A program made the position numbers and the translations under genes. Of a stretch of DNA of 20,668 nucleotides, positions 8,801-16,211 are shown piece by piece. This DNA comes from Seminavis robusta (Eukaryota > Bacillariophyta > Bacillariophyceae > Naviculales > Naviculaceae), in assembly GCA_903772945.1 (NCBI GenBank), contig CAICTM010001925.1, positions 1-20,668 on the forward strand. Direction: 5' to 3'. The notes under the pieces are model-generated. The model did not search any database, was not told the origin of the DNA, and worked only from the letters and a program-made list of their open reading frames with translations. How positions within the stretch are numbered: the first letter of the stretch is position 1; the number at the start of each line of letters is the position of its first letter.

Positions 8801-11800
8801 CAGAATACTTGCAGTAGGATTGAATCAACAGGTCGAGGGGGCAGAATCCATTTGTCGCAAGAGTGCGCTGATGAACTTATCAAGTACAAGAAAAAAGACT
8901 TGCTCGTTCCGCGAAAAGACAAAGTTTCTGCCAAAGGTAAGGGGTTGAGTTCAGTTGACTTCTTGAATCCTCTCCCCACCTTCTCATATTTCAGTGTTGT
9001 GTCTGTGCCAAATAGGAAAGGGCTTGTTGACCACCTACTGGCTGCGGCTGAGCGAAGACGACGACGTCACCGAAGAAGAGTCGGAAGACAGCGGCGACGA
9101 GGCTGGAGTTGGTTCTGAGCAAGAGCAGGCAAAGCGTTTGTCGAAAGCAAAGTCTAGGAAGATTGAGTGGAAACGGGCATCCCGAGGGCCAAAGGTTGCT
9201 TCGAACAAGGCGTTGTCGACGGATGCAAGAGCAAGCTACGACAAACAGAATCGTTTGATCAACTGGAACACAGAGACGCTGAAACGCTTACTGGAGCGAG
9301 TGGTGGCAAGAAGGAATGCACGGGGCGCGGGACCTACTGCTCTCACCATGGCGGAGGAAGAAGCGATCAACAGGAAAGTTCGTTCGGGGAGAATGGTTTT
9401 CGACGAAGTGCAAGACATCATTATCCTGCCCGACTATGACCAAGCCAGCGCTGACATATGCGAAAACAACAGCCCAGACGAGTTACCCTTTGACGTTGTG
9501 ATGCAGATTCGCGAATACGTTACGGCCATTGCCAAGCTCTACCCCTCGAATCCCTGTGAGTACTCGATGTTGCTAGCAGTGCTTCAATGACGTGGCTGAG
9601 GAATCTGCTGGAGTCTCACACTCTTCTTCCCTAATGCCTCCAGTCCATGATTTCGATCATGCATCGCACGTCTGCATGAGTGTTGTGAAGATGCTGAGCC
9701 GCGTAGTGGCTCCCAAGATGGTAGCAGAGACTGCATTAAGTGGTGAACTCCATAAGCAAATCCACGAGTGAGTCACGAGTTGATCTCTATGCACTTTAAA
9801 TTCGGTGCTCGTCCCCTAACTGCCTTGCACTTCCCCCCGGCCTTTTCTTTGCAGCCACACCTATGGGTAAGTAAAGAATCGTGGGTAGCAATGCTCGTGC
9901 CCCACAGCTGCAGGCTCAAAGACTTACCTTCTTGCGCCAAAAATGTCAGAATCACTTCCGATCCAATCACCCAGGTAAGTGCAGGAAATTGTGTGTCACG
10001 CCCACCATTTTGGCAGCATGCTGCTCACACTCACATATCGTCTTTTCCGGTATTCTCCCAGTTTGCTTGTGTTGTGTCGAGCCTCATTCATGACGTCGAG
10101 CATCGTAAGTACAGAATCATGGGTTGCAGTGCTCTTGCTCCATGCCTGTAGGTTGGAAGTCTCACCATTTTCACCAAATATTATTACAGCCGGTGTGCCC
10201 AACTCACAGCTTGTCAAGGAACAAGTTGAAATTGCAGTCAAATACAAGAACATTAGCGTTGCCGAACAGAACAGCGTCGAAGTCTCATGGAATATTCTGA
10301 TGGAACCCCGCTTTGACAAGCTTCGTGCATCAATCTACACTACGGAAACCGAGATGATCCGATTTCGGCAGCTGGTCGTGAACGTACGTTTTTGTCCAGC
10401 TTACTATGTGATAGAGCCGATGCGTATTGGTCGTCGATTGTGGCGCTGACGATTTTCGCATTCTTGCTCTGTCGGTCGAAGTCTGTGATGGCAACAGATA
10501 TTGTCGACAAGCAGCTCAAAGCACTCCGCAACTCGCGATGGGAGCGCGCATTTCAACAGGGTTCCGTTGACGGGGAAGTGGACACGGACGACGACGTTGA
10601 GGCCATCAATCGAAAGGCTACGATTGTGGTGAGTTTCTTTGAGTGGGTCTTTCCTGGTTCGGCTGACAGATAGCTTTTCTCATCTTGTCTTAATTGTTCA
10701 CGCCTCCTCAGATCGAGCATTTGATTCAAGCATCGGACGTGTCGCACACAGTAAGTCTGACAAAAGGACTTGATCACACTTGGTCCACAGCCGAGAAGCA
10801 GTTGGGACTCATTGACTTCTTCTGATTGTTACTTTCAGATGCAACACTGGCATGTTTTTCGAAAGGTACGACCATCTGATTTGATTCAGTTCGTTGCTGT
10901 CGATACTGAGACTGTGACTCAGATCTTTGGTTTTGTCATTGCCAGTGGAATGAACGGCTGTTTCGCGAAATGTACACTGCCTACCAAGCAGGTAGAGCGG
11001 AGAAGGATCCATCGGAGTTCTGGTGAGTGGCTTGCTTGATTCCGTGAGGACCCCTTGACATCATCACGCTTTTGCTGAACCAACCTATCTGCCCTGTTCT
11101 CCCGTTTTGAATCTTCAGGTACAAAGGGGAGATCGGCTTCTTTGACTTTTATATCATACCCCTAGCTAAGAAACTAAAAGAATGCGGAGTCTTTGGGGTT
11201 TCGAGCGACGAGTATTTGAACTACGCTCAAAGCAACAGGAGAGGTAAGTGCTGCAGAGGTGCTGTGCTACCTTTAACTCTGCGGAAATACAAAACCAGTA
11301 AATGGACTTACCAAACTGCATGCTTCTGTCTCTAGAATGGGAACAGAAAGGCGAAGAGATTGTCAAGGAGTATCTTGCAGCCTTTCACAAAGAAAATGGG
11401 AAAATGGGGCGACGCCTCAGTCGTCATATGAGCAGCAACCGACTGCTTTCGGCGACTTCAGATGCACCTGAAAACACCAGCTTCCGAGAGTCCATGCAGC
11501 CAAACGCCAAGAAGAGTAGTTTTCGGGCAGTCGAAAACAAATCGAGCCTCCGACAGCTGAACGGTCGCAGTCAGCAGGCATTGGAAGACCGAAATAGCTT
11601 GCGACAGGTGAACAATGACAACGCCGTGAATGGCAGTCAGAAGGTTGTGGATCACACCAGGGCTTCACAGACCAAGCTCAATACCAACAACGACAGCAGC
11701 CGGAAGGAATCGACCGAGAGAACATCATCCAGTCAGGCCAAGGTCGCCGCTAGCAACGTCAACAGTCCCAATGTCGTGACAGAGAACACACCATCCAGGC

Positions 11801-11901
11801 AGGCCAATGGCAGTGCTACGGACAGCAGGCGCGAGATGCTTTTTGATGCTCTGACCCCCAGTGAGAGGGATGCTGGATTCACAGGAGTTGTAAACCTGTA
11901 G
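5855..11901 (+). CDS. Receptor-type nucleotide cyclase fused to cyclic-nucleotide phosphodiesterase (23 exons)
   Basis: The protein is predicted to make a cyclic nucleotide (cGMP or cAMP) and hydrolyse it in one two-pass membrane protein. Exons, all with GT-AG borders and consistent phase: 5855-5977, 6086-7633, 7737-7766, 7882-7950, 8024-8087, 8184-8261, 8354-8374, 8464-8486, 8575-8622, 8706-8723, 8804-8936, 9016-9555, 9644-9767, 9855-9866, 9950-9974, 10062-10104, 10190-10383, 10482-10628, 10712-10750, 10839-10865, 10946-11022, 11119-11243, 11336-11901. The sum is 4074 nt, 1357 aa. Order: short cytosolic N-terminus, helix 1 (about 42-64), ectodomain, helix 2 (about 428-449), linker helix, class III cyclase (about 538-735), acidic linker, PDE (about 880-1170), Ser/Asn/Gln-rich tail. 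The start is the first ATG of exon 1, and the intron 1 junction joins NRR to IVLVSL at helix 1. Splice sites were read by eye from family conservation; no transcript was available. Confidence 0.9.
6086..7633 (+). other. Exon 2: both membrane helices, ectodomain and start of cyclase domain
   Basis: This single 1548-nt exon codes residues 42-557. It starts with a hydrophobic helix (IVLVSLFLAALVFGLATYF), then about 360 residues of ectodomain with several N-glycosylation sequons (NYT, NET, NMS, NGS, NNS, NFT), consistent with an outside location. The early ectodomain (HAEFESSFESFARETADIAE onwards) is helical and resembles the CHASE-like sensor regions of diatom receptor cyclases. Helix 2 is ALIVVGVFIVTASLFVVYDYC, followed by EEKARAEAIVTSLFPKHVGE, the signalling helix that precedes the cyclase domain. 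The ligand is unknown. Confidence 0.8.
7574..8936 (+). other. Class III cyclase catalytic domain (exons 2-11)
   Basis: After splicing, the domain begins PLADLFPSATICFADIVGFT. Metal-binding aspartates are D552 (FADIVGFT) and D596 (VETIGDCYVAV). The transition-state residues N675 and R679 are present in LFGDTMNTCSRIES, so the domain looks catalytically competent. For base choice, E592 matches the guanine-recognising Glu of guanylate cyclases, but the partner position, normally Cys (RYCLFGDT), is Gln here (Q668 in RFQLFGDT). Substrate is therefore uncertain, with GTP somewhat favoured. Class III cyclases act as dimers, and this chain has one such domain, so a homodimer is expected. Confidence 0.88.
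8354..8723 (+). other. Microexon cluster in the cyclase domain (exons 7-10)
   Basis: Four exons of 21, 23, 48 and 18 nt occupy 370 bases, separated by introns of 89, 88 and 83 bp. They code, in order, GPDTADLG, LRTGLHS, GPVTAGVLRGERARFQ and LFGDTM. Each is fixed by the conserved cyclase motif and by flanking AG/GT dinucleotides with matching phase, so the assignment is firm despite the tiny size. Ordinary ORF searches would miss them. Confidence 0.85.
9855..9866 (+). other. 12-nt microexon (exon 14) in the PDE domain
   Basis: Between TTTGCAG and GTAAGT lie twelve bases that complete the codons for D-H-T-Y-G, joining exon 13 (ending atc cac ga) to exon 15 (a atc act tcc). The spliced product reads DHTYGITSDPITQFACVV, as in diatom PDE domains. 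Without this exon the frame is kept, but the conserved DHTYG would be lost. Confidence 0.85.
9867..9949 (+). repeat. Intron 14, related to intron 16 (introner-like pair)
   Basis: This 83-bp intron starts GTAAGTAAAGAATCGTGGGT and can be aligned over its first 60 bases, without gaps, to intron 16 (10105-10189), which starts GTAAGTACAGAATCATGGGT; about 45 of 60 positions match. The other introns of the gene show no such similarity by eye. The flanking exons differ, so the relation concerns the introns alone. Confidence 0.7.
10105..10189 (+). repeat. Intron 16, related to intron 14 (introner-like pair)
   Basis: This 85-bp intron splits the codon after LIHDVEH. It shares the 5' splice site, a TGCTC-TGC-CCA block and a CAGG/TAGG block with intron 14 at the same distances from the donor. 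The two differ mainly toward the acceptor. It could be a copied intron or the remains of gene conversion between introns. Confidence 0.7.
11336..11901 (+). other. Exon 23: disordered Ser/Asn/Gln-rich cytosolic tail of the cyclase/PDE
   Basis: The last exon codes residues 1170-1357. After the end of the PDE domain (EWEQKGEEIVKEYLAAFHKE) comes a low-complexity tail with imperfect repeats around S-x-R-Q-x-N (SSLRQLNG, NSLRQVNN, TPSRQANG). It is rich in Ser, Asn, Arg and Gln, with many possible phosphorylation sites, and ends in VVNL. It is likely a regulatory or tethering tail. No domain was recognised. Confidence 0.75.
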
Positions 11902-11944
11902 AAAGTAGAGAAACTATACCAGTAGAAACTCATGTTCGTAGATC

Positions 11945-12225
11945 AACGTGTTATGGGGTGTTCTGATGGAACCCAACATATGACAAGGTTTGTACATCAA
12001 TCTACACTACAGAAACTGAGATGATCCGATTTCGACAGTTGGCGGTGGAAGCAACTTTTTACTGTGTTGTGGGGCCGATGCGTATTGGTCATCCGTTGCG
12101 GCGCTGACGATTTTCGCATTCTTCCACTTTGTTGGTTAAAGTCTGTTGCAGCAACAGATATTGTCGACAAGCAGCTCAAAGCGCTCAGCAATTGCGATGG
12201 GAGCGCATGTTTCGCACGATGCCCA
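11945..12225 (+). pseudogene. Decayed duplicate of PDE exon 17-intron 17-exon 18
   Basis: This stretch closely matches 10286-10560 of the cyclase/PDE gene: exon text (TTCTGATGGAACCC, ATCAATCTACACTAC, GAGATGATCCGATTTCG), then intron text (GCCGATGCGTATTGGTC, GCGCTGACGATTTTCGCATT), then exon 18 text (ATTGTCGACAAGCAGCTCAA). The donor is destroyed (GTACGT replaced by GCAACT) and coding frames are broken. Because the intron is included, it arose by DNA duplication, not through RNA. It lies about 50 bp after the parent gene's stop. Confidence 0.85.
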
Positions 12226-12305
12226 GCTTCAGGCAGCACCCGAAGCAAAGATACAATCCTCAACAACCACAACCCGACCATTAAACTAAAACGAACTAGC
12301 TTTAG

Positions 12306-13571
12306 CTAGAAAGCCCCAGCATCAGCCAGCTCCAAGTCACCAGTAGCCATGACATCATAGACACACTGGTCCTTCAAGTCTCCCCAATGTTCGCAGGCCT
12401 TCTCAGCAGCAGTGTGAGCAATTGATTCACCAAGTCGGCGACGACCAACCTCTGCACCACTGGGCATAATACACTGAACAGGATGCTGCGGGTATCGGTT
12501 CTTGGCCTGGAAGAGCTTGGGCTCTGCCTCCAGAACTTGCCATTCATTCCCAAAGGCATCAGAATCTAACACTACTGTTCCATTGCGGGCCAGCCATTTT
12601 CCAGATCCAAACTCTCCCAAAAGACCCCGGCTACCTCCATACTCCTCAACGCTGGCTCCCACCGTTTTGACACTGACAAGATCCTTGAAAGATTGGATCA
12701 CAATCTGCTTGGCCTCCCCAAGCTCAACTACAAACACATCCTGCTTGGAGCCAACCTTCTCATGGGTGACAGCGTACTTGTCAATCATGTCCAGCTCAGC
12801 ATTGGATATGCCATTCAACATGTATCCACCATAAGCACCAACCTCTAGAATGTCCTCACCAATCTGGATGGCTGCTGACTCAATGTAGGAATACTGATAT
12901 CTTGCCTTGGTACGAATGTGGATCTCTAATCCGGTTTCCTGGTCAAACTTTGGGTTACTAATGAAGACCAAATCACATTCGCCATGAAAGTCAAACCATT
13001 TGCCAGCCCATGTCTTGAAGTGAGGATCACCAGTGCCAGCCCCATCACTATTATCATCACAAGGTGTGAGAATCACAGCCCATTCATGAAGTGTTGCACT
13101 GTCACCACTACCAACATCTGTGACTGTGAGTGTCCAGTCGCCTTGTGAAGAATGTCCATCAAACGAGGATAGAGTCCCCTCTGGCTGTACCGAAATGCCA
13201 GGGTCGGTACAGGCAGCACTGACTACCGGTCCAGAACTATCAATGGCAACGCTGCTGTCATCATCAAACACAACATGAAGGTCGTCGACAAGACAATCAT
13301 CATCAGCGAGGACTACCTGCACTGGAGAATCACCTTCCACAACAAGGGAGACGTCAATGACAAGTTCCTCCACGCCATACGTATGTGAAATGTCCACTTC
13401 AATGTTTACATCACAAATGGTAAAATCATCCTGGACTGTGATGCCAACACTTTCGGCCCCTTCCTCAGGGAAGACATGGTTGATTTCACCGGACTCGTAT
13501 CGAATAGCTTTAGCGTGAGCCAGGATGCCAACAAGGCAAATTACCAACAAGTAGATCTTGGAGGAGAACAT
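12306..13571 (-). CDS. Secreted protein with P/Homo B domain and VWD-like domain
   Basis: This is a 421-aa intronless protein. Residues 1-22 are a signal peptide (hydrophobic core YLLVICLVGILAHA). Residues about 45-170 resemble the proprotein-convertase P domain: DVNIEVDISHTYGVEELVID early, then SSFDGHSSQGDWTLTVTDV and LHEWAVILTP at its end. Residues about 179-350 begin GTGDPHFKTWAGKWFDFHGE, the GDPHF entry of VWD-like domains, and end near GNEWQV. The C-terminus (AAEKACEHWGDLKDQCVYDV, then MATGDLELADAGAF) resembles the Cys-containing tail found after such domains in diatoms. No protease catalytic domain is present. The protein is likely extracellular, surface- or wall-associated; the exact role is unknown. 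The start is the only ATG ahead of the signal peptide. Confidence 0.85.
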   Translation of the reverse strand: MFSSKIYLLVICLVGILAHAKAIRYESGEINHVFPEEGAESVGITVQDDFTICDVNIEVDISHTYGVEELVIDVSLVVEGDSPVQVVLADDDCLVDDLHVVFDDDSSVAIDSSGPVVSAACTDPGISVQPEGTLSSFDGHSSQGDWTLTVTDVGSGDSATLHEWAVILTPCDDNSDGAGTGDPHFKTWAGKWFDFHGECDLVFISNPKFDQETGLEIHIRTKARYQYSYIESAAIQIGEDILEVGAYGGYMLNGISNAELDMIDKYAVTHEKVGSKQDVFVVELGEAKQIVIQSFKDLVSVKTVGASVEEYGGSRGLLGEFGSGKWLARNGTVVLDSDAFGNEWQVLEAEPKLFQAKNRYPQHPVQCIMPSGAEVGRRRLGESIAHTAAEKACEHWGDLKDQCVYDVMATGDLELADAGAF

Positions 13572-14060
13572 GGTGCTGTTGTTGCAACAGATACTTCTGG
13601 GGATCAGAGAGAATCCAAGAGAGGATTCCGACGAGGGAGAGAGATAGAGTTTCCGAGAGCTGAGAGAGGATCAACGAAAAGTGAGATGAGCTTGCTGGAA
13701 GCGGCAAAGCCATGCCATTTGCCTACCAGGGCATGAATAGCGCTGACTGGCGGCTTCATCTCGATCGCAACTAAAAACATAGATAGCGCCTTTCTTGATA
13801 ACGCAGAAAAGAGGGATCCACGATCCACAGAGATCCCGTGGACCGATTGTCATCATGTTGTAATGTCATCGTGGATGAGCAGTTTCCATTCCCAAAAGCA
13901 AGTTTTGGAAGCGTTCACTCTATTTTGTAGTTTTCAAACATTCGTTCGTTTTAAAAAGTCAAATTTACCAACCAAAAGCAAAAAGCAGAATTTTTGCGCA
14001 ATTGGAATCGAACATCATCCACCTCCCCCAACCCGCCAAGCTAGCAAGATCCTTTCTTTG
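13572..14060. other. Shared upstream region of two head-to-head genes
   Basis: The secreted-protein gene leaves to the left and the HA-repeat gene to the right. Part of the region (13863-14060) is open in the HA gene's frame, but it is AT-rich around 13920-14000 and its translation has no domain, so it reads more like a 5' UTR. No core promoter motif could be assigned. Confidence 0.5.
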
Positions 14061-15712
14061 ATGATTCGACCTATACGGTACCACACCCCGAGAGAAATGT
14101 TTCCTGTAACCACCCATCATCATCCACACGAGACGACTGGTGCCATGGAGACGGACACTGTGGCCACTGCGGCAGCTGTCTTGGCTCAACTGGAGCCGAG
14201 ACGGGCAGCCCTCTTCCAGCAGCAGTATCACCATCCGCCACCAACTCCCCCAACGGTGGCTGTCAATGCTGCCATTGCTACTACTCCCATTACGACTACC
14301 AAAGTGCGGGCCACTCGCCAAACTCAAACGAAAAAGCGTCGTCTGGAGGAAGAAGAAGATGACTTGGAGCAGAACGAAGACGGTGAAACTGACAAGGCTT
14401 CTAAACACAACACCAAAAAGAAGACCCGCAAGAAACGAACGGCCAAGAGGACACTGCCTCCCCACTTGGAATCGCTGTATCAACAACTGACGAACAATGG
14501 ACGGTGCATGGATTCAATCCAGAAAGAACAACAAGAAGCGGCTCGACTCGTGGCAGAAGCACAGCGACGACTCGATGCGGCGAATCGGCAAGCGGAGCAC
14601 TTGACTCGAAAAAAGGAAATTTTGGAGGAACAAATACTGACACGAGAGCTTTCGCTCGACAATAATAATGAATTCACGCAACACTATCATCAACTGGTGG
14701 CTTTTCAGCAAGAGTTTGGACATGTCAATGTGGCACTGGAACGCCCACATGGGGCTTTGAATGCGTGGGTCAAACGAATGAGGCGCATCAAGGCATTGCG
14801 TCAGGCGGGGGACAAATACCAAGCACCTCAGTGGAAGTACTATCTACGAGCTCTGGATCGCATTGGATTTGTGTGGGATGTCGTCAAGGTTAGTTGTGTA
14901 GCTAGAATTGAATTGAATTGAATTGCGTGTCTGATGTATCCTGCCTTCTGTATGTGCTATCTGACACTGTCATCCCCCATTTTGATACAGGATCAATGGA
15001 AGATACAATTTGATAAGATGCTAGCCTTCAAGCAGGAAAATGGTCATTGTTGTATACCCAAAGGTAGGGAGCTTATGTTGACGCATAGTAATGATTCTAT
15101 CAGGTATGCCACTCTCATGCGGCTCTTGTGATGTGACGGACTTGAAGCCTACAAGAAAGACAAGGCATTGGGAGGTAAGCTACTTTTGTTTAATTTGCCC
15201 TGAGCTTTGGCTATCTCTGCATTGTTGCTGATCCTCATTGGTGGACACAAATACAAAAAGCATGGGTCCACAGGCAACGCTATCATTACAAACTCTACCA
15301 TGAAGGCAAACCGACACAATTGACACCGGAACGAATCCAACTGCTCAAATCGGTGGGATTCTCCTGGGGTGGCGATGCCAAGAGTCCCGTCGATGTCACG
15401 GCTCCACCTCGTCCCACCAAACCGCGAAATGGCCAACACAAACGGACTCCCGAACAAGAATGGGAACACCATTTCCAACTCTTGCTGGAATTCCAAAAAC
15501 AGCACGGACACGTTAAAATCAGTGCCGTCCAAGTCAGCCATCGCAACAATCAACTCCGAGATTGGGCGGCATGGCAACGACGGGAATACAAGAAATGGAA
15601 ACGACAAGAGCCCAGTCATGTCACGTCGGAACATGTCCGACGACTGCAAGAGATTGGCTTTTCTTGGGAAGTGTGGCCCAATAAGACTCAACAACAACAG
15701 CAACAAGGCTGA
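14061..15712 (+). CDS. Protein with three helicase-associated (HA) repeats, four exons
   Basis: Exons are 14061-14888, 14991-15063, 15148-15174 (27 nt) and 15261-15712, giving 459 aa. The N-terminus is low complexity; about residues 90-130 hold basic clusters (KKRRLEEEEDD, KKKTRKKRTAKR) suggesting nuclear import, followed by a coiled coil (EQQEAARLVAEAQRRLDAAN). Three HA repeats follow: FQQEFGHVNV...RIGFVWD, FKQENGHCCIP...SVGFSWG and FQKQHGHVKI...EIGFSWE, each with the F-x-x-x-x-GH and GF-W landmarks. HA repeats are thought to bind nucleic acid. There is no helicase domain, as in many diatom HA proteins. The C-terminus is a Gln run. The start may instead be 13863 (525 aa) or 14097; 14061 was chosen because the upstream part is AT-rich and domain-free. 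Confidence 0.8.
14905..14925 (+). repeat. (AATTG)n pentanucleotide microsatellite in intron 1
   Basis: Four tandem AATTG units lie 17 bases inside the first intron of the HA-repeat gene. The repeat is short and probably neutral. Confidence 0.8.
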
Positions 15713-16211
15713 CAGCCCTCGCGCCCAAAACGAACTTGCTGTCTGTAGCCAGAATCGAATCGAATAGAATAGAACAGAATCGAGCTGTGATGTGGACGTT
15801 ACTTTGCCATTACACCATTGATTTTATCGACAACTTCTAAAGGTACCGAAAGAGCTGCACAAGCGAAACACGACGGGTGTCAACGTTGTCACTTCTTTGG
15901 TGGGGTTTTTGTGTTGATGGTTGTGGGGCTCATGCCTGCCGTTCGGTATGCTGCAGGAGTGGCACCGACTCTTCGCACACTGCACTATTGGTTCTGACCA
16001 AATGTCAATATTGATGCACCCTGCCCAGTGCGGTACCGGTAGCCCTTCGTCGCTCGTAGCATTGGGCAAATCACCCTAGCTAGTAGTATTTTGACCATCC
16101 AAGACCGCATGTTTTGGTGCATCGCCAGAGAAAGCAGATTTCGTCTGTAATGCAAGATCACCACAGGCTTTTCCTATTGTACCGTAGATACGGTAGATAC
16201 GACATCATCAT
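15713..16211. other. Convergent intergenic region
   Basis: This region separates the ends of the HA-repeat gene (plus) and the first receptor gene (minus). Apart from the pentanucleotide repeat it holds no recognised gene. From about 16075 onward it is similar to the flank downstream of the second receptor gene (about 18353-18510), so it belongs to the tandem duplication. Confidence 0.6.
15751..15784 (+). repeat. Imperfect GAATC/GAATA pentanucleotide repeat
   Basis: About six units of GAATC, GAATA or GAACA follow the stop of the HA-repeat gene by about 40 bases, probably in its 3' UTR. It resembles a degenerate microsatellite. Confidence 0.75.

Larger units (their letters stand above)
9016..11243 (+). 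other. Acidic linker and class I 3',5'-cyclic nucleotide phosphodiesterase domain (exons 12-22)
   Basis: Exon 12 first codes an acidic, charged linker (LSEDDDVTEEESEDSGDE). The PDE signature starts across the exon 12/13 junction: NPFHDFDHASHV gives H900 and H904. LIHDVEHPGVPNSQ gives the metal ligands H962 and D963, and ASDVSHTMQHW gives D1089. Thus the metal site is complete. In canonical PDEs an invariant Gln in the QxGFxDF loop grips the purine; here the aligned residue is Glu (E1132 in YKGEIGFFDFYIIPL). The domain ends near VSSDEYLNYA, typical of diatom cyclase/PDE fusions. Confidence 0.88.

Noticed and set aside
13965..14486. Minus-strand ORF of 173 codons
   Set aside because: It lies opposite the charged N-terminal part of the HA-repeat protein; Ser/Phe/Trp-rich shadow.
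15149..15706. Minus-strand ORF of 185 codons
   Set aside because: It lies opposite exons 3 and 4 of the HA-repeat gene, whose GF-W and GH landmarks are on the plus strand.
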